A DNA stretch of 64,000 nucleotides, taken from assembly GCF_026898095.1 (NCBI RefSeq), contig NZ_CP114015.1, positions 2,232,001 to 2,296,000 of the forward strand. The letters are read 5' to 3'. The DNA is from Arthrobacter sp. ATA002 (GTDB lineage: Bacteria; Actinomycetota; Actinomycetes; Actinomycetales; Micrococcaceae). The translations under genes were made by a program, and so were the position numbers. The notes beneath the pieces are model-generated. The model did no database searches and was not told where the DNA came from. It was given only the letters and a program-made list of their open reading frames with translations. Of the stretch, positions 46,559-55,255 are shown piece by piece (within the stretch, counting starts at the first letter, position 1; each line of letters opens with the position of its first letter).

Positions 46559-47077
46559 CTACTGGCGGGCATCCTCGGAGTGCTTCGAATCCTTCGAATC
46601 CATGATCTGGTCCAGGATGAGGGAGCTCACGGCTGCGATGAGGGCCATCACACGCCGCGGCCGAGCCACCCCGCGCCGGACCAACCACGTTTCGAGCCGC
46701 TCATCCAGCACCAGACTCACTGCCAAAACCCCGCTCACTGTGACGCCAACCGTCACAGCCAGTACGGCCAATGCGGTTGCCGGCAGCCCTGCCGGGCGGG
46801 CGCCTGCACGCACGTAGGAAGGAAGTGGCGCGGTGCCCGCAGCGCCGTCGCCTGACATGGAAGCGGCAGGGGTGACGAGATCGACTCTGCCGGCAGCGGC
46901 CAGGTCCTGCCCTTTCCGACTGCCCTGCCGCACGGCCGCGGCGGCGATGAGGCCAATGGCGGCGCCAGGAGCAACAACGAAGGCGCGGCGCATCCGCGGG
47001 GACCAGTCGGCCGGACTTTTCAGGGTGAGCACACCGGATACAGCGGCAAGCGTGAGCGACAGCGGAAGATTCTTCAT
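46559..47077 (-). CDS. Hypothetical membrane protein
   Basis: A 172-aa ORF with an N-terminal hydrophobic segment (MKNLPLSLTLAAVSGVLTL), one near residue 38-50, and a third at about 98-122 (TALAVLAVTVGVTVSGVLAV); the tail is charged. I do not recognise the family. ATG 47077 has GGAAGA nearby. Isolated gene. Confidence 0.6.
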   Translation of the reverse strand: MKNLPLSLTLAAVSGVLTLKSPADWSPRMRRAFVVAPGAAIGLIAAAAVRQGSRKGQDLAAAGRVDLVTPAASMSGDGAAGTAPLPSYVRAGARPAGLPATALAVLAVTVGVTVSGVLAVSLVLDERLETWLVRRGVARPRRVMALIAAVSSLILDQIMDSKDSKHSEDARQ

Positions 47078-47204
47078 GGCCTACACGCTACATGCCGCAC
47101 GGCCCACGGCCCTTCGATGCTGCCCGGCTCTGGGAACGTGCCCCATTCCTCATAGATAGGCCAACACCGGATTCTCCCTCGGCCAGCATCCTCCGGCGCT
47201 GCAC

Positions 47205-47978
47205 CTACCTGACACGGCATGAGGGCGATCTGGAATTCACGACCCACGCTGGAACGAAACAGCGCTGTTCATGGATGCAAGCAAGAACCCCATCCCGCAG
47301 AAACCCACCGCGCAGTTCCCTGATCGCGACGTGCAGCTCGCCGGGTCGAGCTGGAGGATAGGCGACGCGCTGTTCCTCATATCGCCGACGGACCTGCCCT
47401 GCGGCGGGATGGTGAGCGTCGTGTGCTTCAAGCCAACGGGTAAACCTGTCGCGATATCCGGCCTCGAAGACGTCCCACTCCTGAACGCTTGCCTGGGCGT
47501 CGTCCACCACCTCGAAACCAGCACCGCGGATCTGCTCGCGTAACGCATCTGTGCTCAGGTACTCGTCATCACGTCCAGCCAGAGGTGCCGCAGCAGCCGG
47601 ATGAGGTGTCGCCGACCAGACCGCCTCGCCGTAAACGAGTCGGCCGCCGGTGAGCACCAGGGCTCGAAGAGCGCGCAGGGCTGCCCCGTAGTCGAGCGGC
47701 TGCGCGTCCTCTACCGGCGGTCCCCAGATCTGGCTCGCGCCGATGCAGATGACGGCGTCTGCGGGGCGAGCCTGCGTTTCTGCCCCGGGCATCGCATCAA
47801 ACGTCGCTCTGTTGAGCAGCCCGCGGGTCAATGCCTGTTGCCTCGCCCGGTCGATGGACGCGGAAGCACTGTCCACTCCGCGTCCACGTGCCTGCGGGGC
47901 CGACGTCAAAACCCGAAGCAGCAGTTCACCCCAACCGCACCCCATGTCCAGAACCTCAGCCGGCGCCGGCTCCGACAG
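47205..47978 (-). pseudogene. SAM-dependent methyltransferase, 5' end missing at the MerR-module junction
   Basis: The frame ending at 47205 is a class I methyltransferase from motif I onward (EVLDMGCGWGELLLRVL, then GVDSASASIDRARQQALTRG, ADAVICIGASQIW, GGRLVYGEAVW). The roughly 40-60 residues that normally come before motif I are absent: upstream in frame are only a few residues (to CTG 47978), then the promoter of the MerR fusion. The only ATG, at 47945, lies inside motif I. The gene seems to have been cut when the MerR-exporter module arrived. Confidence 0.7.
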
Positions 47979-48023
47979 CGTGCCCTCACGGAGATGGGCA
48001 GTTGCGGTGGTGTTTATCGTTGT

Positions 48024-48061
48024 TTGACAGTGAAGTAGGTTGAGGCACCATTGTTGTCCAC
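48024..48061 (+). promoter_or_regulatory. MerR-type promoter with long spacer; probable leaderless start
   Basis: A consensus -35 TTGACA (48024-48029) is followed after 19 bases by CATTGT (48049-48054), a weak -10. Long spacers of 19-20 bases that are twisted into activity by the bound regulator are the hallmark of MerR promoters. The spacer starts GTG and ends CAC with a weak internal dyad. The ATG at 48062 is seven bases after the -10 box, so the message may be leaderless. Confidence 0.6.
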
Positions 48062-49099
48062 ATGGATAACGACCTCTTCAGTATCGGAGATGTCGCGCGG
48101 GCCAGTGGCTTGAGCGTCAGCGCACTTCGCTTCTATGACCGGGTCGGTGTGCTGAGCCCAGTCATGGTGGATTCCAATACGGCTTACAGATGGTATTCAC
48201 CGGCCCAGCTTCGCTCTGCTGAACTGATCGCTGAGCTACGCCGTATAGGTTTACCCCTTCCTGAAGTCACGACGGTCCTGGCGCATCATGGTGACGCGAG
48301 AGTGCTCCGTGATGTGCTTGATGAGCACATTGTTCGACTCGAACAGGGCCTGGCCGCCGCGAAGACGGTGATCGGAAAAATCGAGCAGCAATGGGACGCT
48401 GATACAGGGGCTCAGTCCCACAGGTTTAGCGTCGAGTGCCATGAGCTCCGAAGGGCCCTGTCCTCCGTTCGGTTCGCGGTCGGATCCGATGAGGAATCCC
48501 CTCATCTTCACGGGATCCTTATGCAAGTACGACAGGGGCAGCTTCAGCTCACCTCCACTGACCGGCACCGGGCTGCCTTCTACGCGCTCGATATCTGTTC
48601 TGACTCACAGGACTTCAAATTTGTTCTGGCTCAATCAGGACTGGACGCACTACTAAACTTGCTCCAGGAAGACGGCACCGCATGTTTGTCAAAGACTTCC
48701 GAACTCACCATCTCCGTCCGTGAGAAGACCATAAACCTGCCGCTGCTCGATACCGATTTCCCAGATCTAACAGAAAAAGTCCAATCATCGTCCCGTGCTG
48801 TAAGCGCAACCGTGAAAAGGCAATGGTTCCGCAGTGTCCTCGGCAAATATTCAACCGTGGAACGGCGCTTACTCGAAATCGATCCATCTGGGCAGCTCTT
48901 AGTAAGGCTCGATAATGGCGCTCCCGATGATGATGCCCTCCTGCTGAACGCACGGTTCCTCTCAGATGCTCTCGAATCTGCGGTCGGGGAGATATTGAGT
49001 CTTGAGGTGAACGGGCCCGTAGCACCTCTGGCGATCCGCAGTATAGATAATCCGCATTCGTTCTCGGTGATCATGCCTATCCTCCGGGATAAGCAATGA
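48062..49099 (+). CDS. MerR-family regulator fused to DNA polymerase III beta-clamp domains 2 and 3
   Basis: A 345-aa protein. Residues 5-74 are a MerR winged helix (FSIGDVARASGLSVSALRFY, AYRWYSPAQLRSAELIAELR), and 78-112 the usual dimer coiled coil. Residues about 121-345 follow the sliding clamp DnaN: ELRRALSSVRFAV, LTSTDRHRAAFYAL, NLPLLDTDFPDL, LLNARFLSDALESAVGEI, GPVAPLAIR and the end FSVIMPILRDKQ. These parallel DnaN blocks (TDxxRLAV, LLDAEFP, NPxYLxDxL, MPVRL). The clamp's domain 1 is missing. Residues that line the peptide pocket of DnaN are kept: T166, H169, R170 and the M338-P339 end. I infer a drug or peptide sensor. Its stop overlaps the exporter start (ATGA). Base composition is visibly lower in GC than in the neighbours. 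Confidence 0.88.
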   Translation: MDNDLFSIGDVARASGLSVSALRFYDRVGVLSPVMVDSNTAYRWYSPAQLRSAELIAELRRIGLPLPEVTTVLAHHGDARVLRDVLDEHIVRLEQGLAAAKTVIGKIEQQWDADTGAQSHRFSVECHELRRALSSVRFAVGSDEESPHLHGILMQVRQGQLQLTSTDRHRAAFYALDICSDSQDFKFVLAQSGLDALLNLLQEDGTACLSKTSELTISVREKTINLPLLDTDFPDLTEKVQSSSRAVSATVKRQWFRSVLGKYSTVERRLLEIDPSGQLLVRLDNGAPDDDALLLNARFLSDALESAVGEILSLEVNGPVAPLAIRSIDNPHSFSVIMPILRDKQ

Positions 49100-50342
49100 A
49101 TTCAGATATCCTCGTCGGATCGTCAGAAATGCGGATTCCGAAACGGTACTGGGTTTGGCTCGGCGGTGTCACTCTCTCCTCTGTCGGAACTCAGATCCTC
49201 AGCTTCGGCATGGCGTGGGTCGCTGCCGGCTACGGTGGAATATTTGCCGGGCTCGTACTGACCGCGGTAAATCTTCCCCGCACGGTACTGCTTCTTGCAG
49301 GGGGTGCAGTCTCTGACCGTATTGGAGCTTGGCGGGTGATGATCTCAGGCGATATTGCCATGACGGTTGTGACCGCGTTGTTTGCGGGTTCGCTGCTGGC
49401 ATGGGGTCCCAATGTTTGGCTGCTTCTGATCATTGCAGTCTTGATAGGTATCGTGGACGCCTTCTACATTCCGGCCGCCGGAGCCATGCCTCGACGTCTC
49501 GTAGCTGGTGCCAAGCTCACCCAGGCCATGTCGGCCAGGCAAATCAGTCAGCAGCTCTCCTCAGTGCTTGGCGGCCCTCTGGGATCGATTGTCGTAACCA
49601 CGTTCGGACTTTTCGCTGCGGCCATCGTCAATTCGGCGGCTTATGCGGTGATGTTCATACTTCTCATTCTGATCCGGCCGAGAAATCCTGCACGTCCTGC
49701 ATCTGGGGGTGCCCGTGTCACGGGACAAACGGTCTTTCAGGATGCTCTGGCCGGTTTCGGGCTATCGATGAAGGATCCTCTACTCCGGCCGGTGCTCTTA
49801 ATGTTGATAGGGTCTGCAGCTTTTCTCCTGCCTGTGCTGGCGCCGCTGTTGCCGGTACTTGCCCGCCAAGAGGGGTGGAGTCCTACCGGCGCCGGCCTTG
49901 TTGTTGGCGTTGCCGGCGCTGGAACAGCTGTCGTTGCCCTGGCTGTGGTTTTCACTGGCGGTCTGCCTAGGCCAGGATTGGCTGGGTGCGCTGGGCTTGT
50001 GACGGCTGGGCTGGGAGTATTTGGTCTTGGGATTTTCTCTGAGCCCCTGCCGTCTATGATCTCCGGCGCTCTCATCGGAGTCGGCGCTGGCCTGTTCAGC
50101 ACACACCTTGGTCCTCTCGTGCTCGGTCGCACACCTGACACCCACTTGGGACGGGTACAGGCCGTGGTCGCGATGGCTCAAAGCCTGCCACTGCTCTTCA
50201 CCAATGTTGCTCTAGGCACACTTGCTCAGGCGGCAGGAGCCAAGGTCGCTCTTTTTTCTGTGCTATCGCCCTAGGCGTTATCGCCGCAGTCGCCCTCCGT
50301 TCTCCACACCTTCGTGCAGCCAGACGACTCGGCAACGAATAG
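49096..50342 (+). CDS. MFS exporter coupled to the MerR-clamp regulator, late frameshift
   Basis: A major facilitator of about 415 aa with 12 segments (LGGVTLSSVGTQILSFGMAW, SDRIGAWRVMISGDIAM, AMPRRLVAGAKLTQAMSARQ, RVQAVVAMAQSLPLLFTNVA). The ATG at 49096 overlaps the regulator's stop, so they are translationally coupled. The frame hits TAG at 50272 within the last helix; adding one base in the run of six Ts near 50256 restores CAIALGVIAAVALRSPHL and a stop at 50340-50342. Even the short form keeps most helices. It is probably the efflux pump that the regulator induces. Confidence 0.85.
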
Positions 50343-50491
50343 GTTCGGCGTCGCCTTCCTAGGACCGCTAATCCGTGAGCTAGGTATTCTCTTGGGCGGA
50401 GCCGCGCCGCCGCTCCGGGACTAACTGGTGACTATGGACTTAACAATCGAGACTTAGGGAACCCGGAGACTGAACAATGGGAAGGTCAGGC

Positions 50492-51109
50492 ATGTCAAAG
50501 GATCAAGTGCTAGGAGCCTACGCGTCCCGCGCTGGCGAATATTCGGAAGCGTTGGGCTCACTGTCAGCGATGAATCGAAACGATGTCGACTTCATTGCGC
50601 AGTGGGCTCATGAAATCCAAGGACCGGCCCTTGATATCGGGTGCGGCCCGGGTCACTGGACAAAATTCCTACACGAGCATGGCCTTCAAATTGAGGGCAT
50701 CGACATGGTCGAGCAGTTCGTAGACATTGCTGCCGGCAAGTTCCCCGAAATCATGTTTCGCGTCGGGATGCTGGAAGCGATACCCGTCCAAGACAGCAGC
50801 CTCGGTGCAATTCTGGCCTGGTACTCCATTATTCATACTCCGCCCCGCGACTTTGGTGCCGTGCTGAGCGAATTCGCCCGTTGCATTCGCCCTGGTGGTT
50901 CTCTACTCCTTGGGTTCTTTGAGGGGGAACGCGTTGAGAGGTTCGACCACGCTGTCGTGGCCGCCTACTACTGGCCCGTCCCAGAGATGCACTATAAGTT
51001 ATCTGCTGCCGGGTTCGATGTTGTGCGGACGGACAGGAGATCAGATCCAGAACACCGACCCCATGCTGCCGTCATTGCACGCCGGCGCGACGATCACAGT
51101 TCTTCGTAG
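50492..51109 (+). CDS. Class I SAM-dependent methyltransferase
   Basis: A 205-aa enzyme. Motif I is ALDIGCGPGHWTKFL (residues about 46-60), the adenine loop GMLEAIPVQDSSLGAILAWY and the post-motif PGGSLLLGFFEG. The start at 50492 has GGAAGG six bases upstream; ATG 50477 is an alternative. GC is lower than in the core genes, as in the MerR-exporter module 150 bases before, so it may belong to the same acquired segment. Substrate unknown. Confidence 0.8.
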   Translation: MSKDQVLGAYASRAGEYSEALGSLSAMNRNDVDFIAQWAHEIQGPALDIGCGPGHWTKFLHEHGLQIEGIDMVEQFVDIAAGKFPEIMFRVGMLEAIPVQDSSLGAILAWYSIIHTPPRDFGAVLSEFARCIRPGGSLLLGFFEGERVERFDHAVVAAYYWPVPEMHYKLSAAGFDVVRTDRRSDPEHRPHAAVIARRRDDHSSS

Positions 51110-51228
51110 AACGATGAACGCTGGAATCACGTGGTCGGCGATTCAGGACCCGAAAGGGCCCCTCACTACGACCCAGAGGACTCTCCCAGTAGCGGAAGCC
51201 GCCCGTTTATCATTATCTTCGCTGACCA

Positions 51229-51808
51229 TCAGGGATGCAGTTCAATGCCCGCCGAGGGACAGACGCTGAAGTCAGTAAATCCAACATGCAGGTCACCTCG
51301 TTCGGGTGAACACGCCATCAGTCCCACTTGGCACACGCTGGTCATCGGCAGATACCCCAGGCGCAGGCTGGTCCACCGTCCGATTAAGCCGTAGCGGTCG
51401 AGGTACTGCACGTGGATTGCGCTGGATTGGCGCGTCAGCCGCAGGGTTATCTCACCGTGATTTGTTCGCAGAGGACTTAGCGACCAATCCGAGGTGCCGT
51501 TGGTAATGACCGTGGTTAGCTGAAGTGCCCCGTCGCTGTACTCGACTCCGGCCTTCACCCATATCCGCTCATCGATCCGGATCATCAGACCAGCCTGGTC
51601 ATATAGGGAGGTGAAGTCACCGAACAATGTGACAGTCACTTCAAAATCTCCGGCCACTTCCCTATAGAGAAAATGCCCGCTGTCACGGGCGAACCCCGTA
51701 GTGTGTTTCCCGCCAGAAATCTGTTGCGGCGGCAGTCACCAGAGTCAGCGAGTCTCCGCTGTGCTTCCAACGCGAGGGCTCGTTCAGCCATTTCATGTTC
51801 TCGAACAT
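51229..51808 (-). CDS. DUF1349 (concanavalin-like lectin/glucanase fold) protein, frameshifted
   Basis: About 192 aa when joined. The first part, from ATG 51808 (ribosome site AGAAGG), reads MFENMKWLNEPSRWKHSGDS and TDFWRETHYG. There is then one extra base in a G run near 51697. The frame ending at 51229 continues SGHFLYREVAGDFEVTVTLF, DQAGLMIRIDERIWVKAGVE and the later strands, the DUF1349 pattern. This and a small-membrane-gene case at 62.4 kb are the only clear insertions in the window. The start overlaps or abuts the end of the MFS gene, so the two are an operon. Confidence 0.8.
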
Positions 51809-51810
51809 GT

Positions 51811-53037
51811 TCATCCTTCTCTAGGCGCTGAAATGGTAGTGATGCGGCGAAGCAGGGGTGGAGCGAGGAAGAAGATGAGTGCGCCGAGGGCAGCCACAGC
51901 GATCATCGCACCCCGTAGACCCGCTGACTCGGACCAGAGCCCGACGTAAACCGGCCCGAGCAGGAATCCCAGGTAAGAGACGGTCGCGAGCAGTGATGTG
52001 GCCCGCCCTCGTGTGGCTTCACTGGTGGTTCGCGAGACGACCCCCAGCAAGGTTGGATAGAGCACGGCCGTTCCGGCTGCGGCGATGGCGAGTCCGGCCA
52101 AGGCCGCAACAAAGTTCGTGGACCCTGCCAGCAGGCCCGAACCGGCAGCTGCAGCGACAGCGCCCAGGACTATGGTCCGTGTCGAGTTGGCCGGGTTCAG
52201 CCTGGCGGTACTGAATCGGGTGACAGCGGCGACGGCGGCGAACATGGCCGGGGCCGTAGCGCTGAACCCGGTACCGGCGTTGAGGATGTCTTCGAAGAAC
52301 ACTGCCGCCCAGCTTTGGTGGGCGTTTTCGCCGGCCAGAGCCAGAGCAGCCAGGAGCCCCACGAGCATCACCGGCAGAACGGGAAATGCGGCCCGCGGCG
52401 TGGTTGCAGCCGTGGTTTCCTCTGATCCTGACTGCTTGGGGTGCCATGTGACGCGGTGGTTTTCAGGCCCAGCCGGAGGAGCGGACAGCAGATAGCCGGC
52501 GGCGAGGACCATAGAGGCAGCGACCAGGCTGAAGCTGACGGCGGGCGTCATCTCGAATTTGTTCAGCGCACCGGTGAGAAGGCTCGAAATTACGACGAAG
52601 GCAGAGAATGTGCCATGGGAACGGGTGATGACCGGTCGGTGGGTCTGTTTCTCTGCGGATCCGGCTCCTGTGTTGATGGCGACATCGACTGCTCCGCTTG
52701 ATGCGCCCACCAGCAGCAGGCCCAGGCAAAGGCTCGTCATCCCGGTGGCGGTGACGGACACGAACAGACCGGCAGCGGCCTGCAGGATTAGAGCCCCGGC
52801 GGTGGTTATCCGGATGCCGGCCCTGTCCAGGAGGCGTCCGGTCATAAACATGGCAGGCAGGGCGCCTGCTCCAATAAACAGCAAGGCGGTTCCCAGCTGG
52901 CCGTCGGTGAGACCGCTTTGGTCCCGGATGCGCGGAATACTCGCTCCCCAGGTTCCCCAGAAGACGCCGAAGGCTGCAAAAGCGGCGTACGAGACACGGG
53001 CGCCTTTATGTTTTGTCTGAACCGCGGGGAAAGCCAT
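51811..53037 (-). CDS. MFS transporter (sugar/FucP-like group)
   Basis: A 408-aa major facilitator with 12 helices: YAAFAAFGVFWGTWGASIPR, then LLVGASSGAVDVAINTGAGS (a feature of the YbjJ/FucP-like group), HGTFSAFVVISSLLTGALN and GRATSLLATVSYLGFLLGPV. The start at 53037 lies within a promoter that has a LacI-type palindrome; no ribosome site is visible. It is divergent from the LacI gene and followed by DUF1349. Confidence 0.85.
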   Translation of the reverse strand: MAFPAVQTKHKGARVSYAAFAAFGVFWGTWGASIPRIRDQSGLTDGQLGTALLFIGAGALPAMFMTGRLLDRAGIRITTAGALILQAAAGLFVSVTATGMTSLCLGLLLVGASSGAVDVAINTGAGSAEKQTHRPVITRSHGTFSAFVVISSLLTGALNKFEMTPAVSFSLVAASMVLAAGYLLSAPPAGPENHRVTWHPKQSGSEETTAATTPRAAFPVLPVMLVGLLAALALAGENAHQSWAAVFFEDILNAGTGFSATAPAMFAAVAAVTRFSTARLNPANSTRTIVLGAVAAAAGSGLLAGSTNFVAALAGLAIAAAGTAVLYPTLLGVVSRTTSEATRGRATSLLATVSYLGFLLGPVYVGLWSESAGLRGAMIAVAALGALIFFLAPPLLRRITTISAPREG

Positions 53038-53038
53038 G

Positions 53039-53054
53039 TGTGTAACGATACACA
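53039..53054. promoter_or_regulatory. LacI-type operator between the MFS and LacI genes
   Basis: TGTGTAAC-GATACACA at 53039-53054 is a 16-bp near-perfect palindrome with the central CG typical of LacI-family operators. It fills most of the 31-base gap between the divergent MFS (start 53037) and LacI (start 53069) genes and so should control both. Confidence 0.7.
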
Positions 53055-53068
53055 GATACACTGGCTAC

Positions 53069-54114
53069 ATGCCAGAGCCAGCGAACCCCGAAAAGTGACC
53101 CTCACCGACGTCGCCCGGCAAGCCGGCGTCTCGGCGATGACGGCTTCCTACACATACAGCAAGCCGTCCCGCGTTTCTGCTGCTTCGCGCCGGAAGGTAC
53201 TTTCCGCAGCCGAACTCCTGGGATACGCAGGACCGGACCCGAGCGCCCGATCCCTGCGCAAAGGCACCAGCGGTGCCCTCGGCGTCGTACTCGGTGAGAC
53301 CCTCCCCTATGCATTCGAGGACCCTCAGGCGGCACGATTCCTGGCCGGTATTGCCGACGTCTGTGCCGAACACCGCCTGGCCATGACCATCCTGCCCACC
53401 AATGGGTCAGCCGACGACGATCAAAGAATCCGCGCAGCGGCAGTGGATGGTTTCGTGGTGTGGACTACCACTGAGGATGACCCGGTGCTCGACGCCCTTG
53501 CCCTGACCGGTAAATCGGTAGTCGTCCACGCCGGCCCGCAGCGGGAGGGATTCGGCATGGTTGGTATCGATGACCGGGCAGCATCCCGCGCGATCGCTGC
53601 AGACTGCCTCCGCGGCAGCCGAAAACCCGCCATCATCGCGTTCCCCTCCACCAAGGCGCGCCTCAGGAGTGTCAGCAGCGGACCCGACCCGCTCGCGTCA
53701 ACCTTCCCGGTGACCCGCAACAGGCTGCAGGGTTTCAAAGAGGCAGTGGTCGCCGCCGGATTGGACTGGAACAGCATCCCGGTGGCTTTCTGCTCGACCA
53801 ATACCTTCGGTGAAGGGGCACATGCTGCCCAGATCCTGCTAAGTGCCCCGGCTGTTCCTGACCTGCTCCTGACGATGAGTGACGAACTGGCGCTGGGAGC
53901 CCTCCAGACAGCGGAAGGGCGCGGAATAGCGGTGCTGGAACAACTGGCCATCACTGGCTGGGATGCCTCCGATGCAGGAACACTCGCTGGCGTGACTTCG
54001 GTACACCAGGATCTTCGTGAACAGGGCACGGCCGCTGCACGGGCCTCAATTCGGGGTCAGTCTGAAACCGATTGGAAGTCCTGGAAAGTGGTCAGAGGTA
54101 GAACAACGCGGTAA
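53069..54114 (+). CDS. LacI-family transcriptional regulator, early frameshift
   Basis: About 348 aa when joined. Helix-turn-helix VTLTDVARQAGVSAMTASYT with hinge DPSARSLRKG, then a periplasmic-binding-protein-like effector domain (ALGVVLGETLPYAFEDPQAA, VDGFVVWTTTEDDPVLDALA, ITGWDASDAGTLAGVTSVHQ). The natural start ATG 53069 (MPEPANP) is out of frame with the rest by one base, lost in the CCCC run near 53088. It probably represses the divergent MFS-DUF1349 operon and responds to a sugar or related ligand (inference). Confidence 0.83.
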
Positions 54115-54244
54115 CCGAAGCATTGTCCCGACAAATGCGGCAGAATGCGTAGTTGTCACCGTGGATGGGACGGCACTCCAGTCAGAGGTGACGGGCTGTG
54201 CGGCACTGTTGCATCATTGTGAGTGCTCCACGTATCTGAACAGT

Positions 54245-55141
54245 TCAATTTGCTGTACCCAGGCGGCCGAGGCCTGAGACGATGATGTTCGCGACGAGTA
54301 GCGCATAGCAGCCCTCGGGATCCAGATCCGGGTCGAAGACCGTCACCGATGCACCGATCGCTCGAGGCGCGAGCTGTTTAAGAAGCGCTGTTAGCTCATC
54401 AACGCCCAGTCCCCCAGGGTCAGGACTATCGACCGCAGGCATGACGCTTGGATCCAGGACGTCGACGTCGACCTGCAACCAATAACCGGCTCCTGCAATT
54501 GCGTGCACCCTCTCAGCCGTGTCGGCGGCGGTCGTATCCATTGCTTCGGTTGCCGAAATGACCAGTCCCAAAGTCCTGCGCGCCTCGACGGCTTCTTCAT
54601 CGTTCGCCCTGTGACCGATATGGACGACGCGACCAGGAGCGAAATACGGAGCTTTGGCATCAATGTTCGATATGGCCGGCCAATGCATCCCCACGGCTGC
54701 GGCGAGGTCCTCACCGGCTACGCTTGCGCATTCGTCGCTGTTGCCAGGGTGGCGGAAGTCGGTGTGTCCATCGACATGCACCAGGCCCGTGCAAGCGCGC
54801 GCAGCCAGAGCCAACCCGATTCCGACAAGAACACTGCAATCTCCACCTACGACCAGCGGCGCGTCTCCTGCCTCGAGGATCTGGTCCAGGCGGTCAGCGA
54901 GCCGGCGTGCGTGGTCAATTATTGCCTTCTCGTTCCGGACGTGGCCGGCGGGCCGCGTGGCGTCATCGTCGACATATCGACCGGGGATGATGACGCCTGC
55001 GTCCCTCGCACCGTTTGCAAGCAGTCGGCCGGCCAAGCCAGCCTCGCGGAGCGCCTCGGGCGCCTTGCTGGCACCAGGGACGCTTCCCGGGACCGGAGGG
55101 CGTAGCCCGAGCCCCGTCGGCGCAGAGAGGAACGCGATCAC
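54245..55141 (-). CDS. Arginase/agmatinase-family protein
   Basis: A 298-aa ureohydrolase-family protein starting at GTG 55141 (MIAFLSAPTGLGLRPP fits the family; GTG 55180 would add 13 residues). Metal motifs are GGDCS at 99-103 (the usual GGDHS has His; here it is Cys), DGHTD at 124-128, and QVDVDVLDPSVMPAVD near 230. The two Asp-rich motifs are whole, but the His-to-Cys change may alter metal binding. Arginase, agmatinase or formiminoglutamase activity cannot be told apart. Confidence 0.85.
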   Translation of the reverse strand: MIAFLSAPTGLGLRPPVPGSVPGASKAPEALREAGLAGRLLANGARDAGVIIPGRYVDDDATRPAGHVRNEKAIIDHARRLADRLDQILEAGDAPLVVGGDCSVLVGIGLALAARACTGLVHVDGHTDFRHPGNSDECASVAGEDLAAAVGMHWPAISNIDAKAPYFAPGRVVHIGHRANDEEAVEARRTLGLVISATEAMDTTAADTAERVHAIAGAGYWLQVDVDVLDPSVMPAVDSPDPGGLGVDELTALLKQLAPRAIGASVTVFDPDLDPEGCYALLVANIIVSGLGRLGTAN

Positions 55142-55255
55142 CTCAATAGCTTGGCAGAGGAAAGACCATTCCGAGGACACCCATGCCCAATTGGGACGCC
55201 TTTATCTGATCAAAGGATCGCCCACCGCAACGGTTTTGGGTCACCTCAGCAGGGA

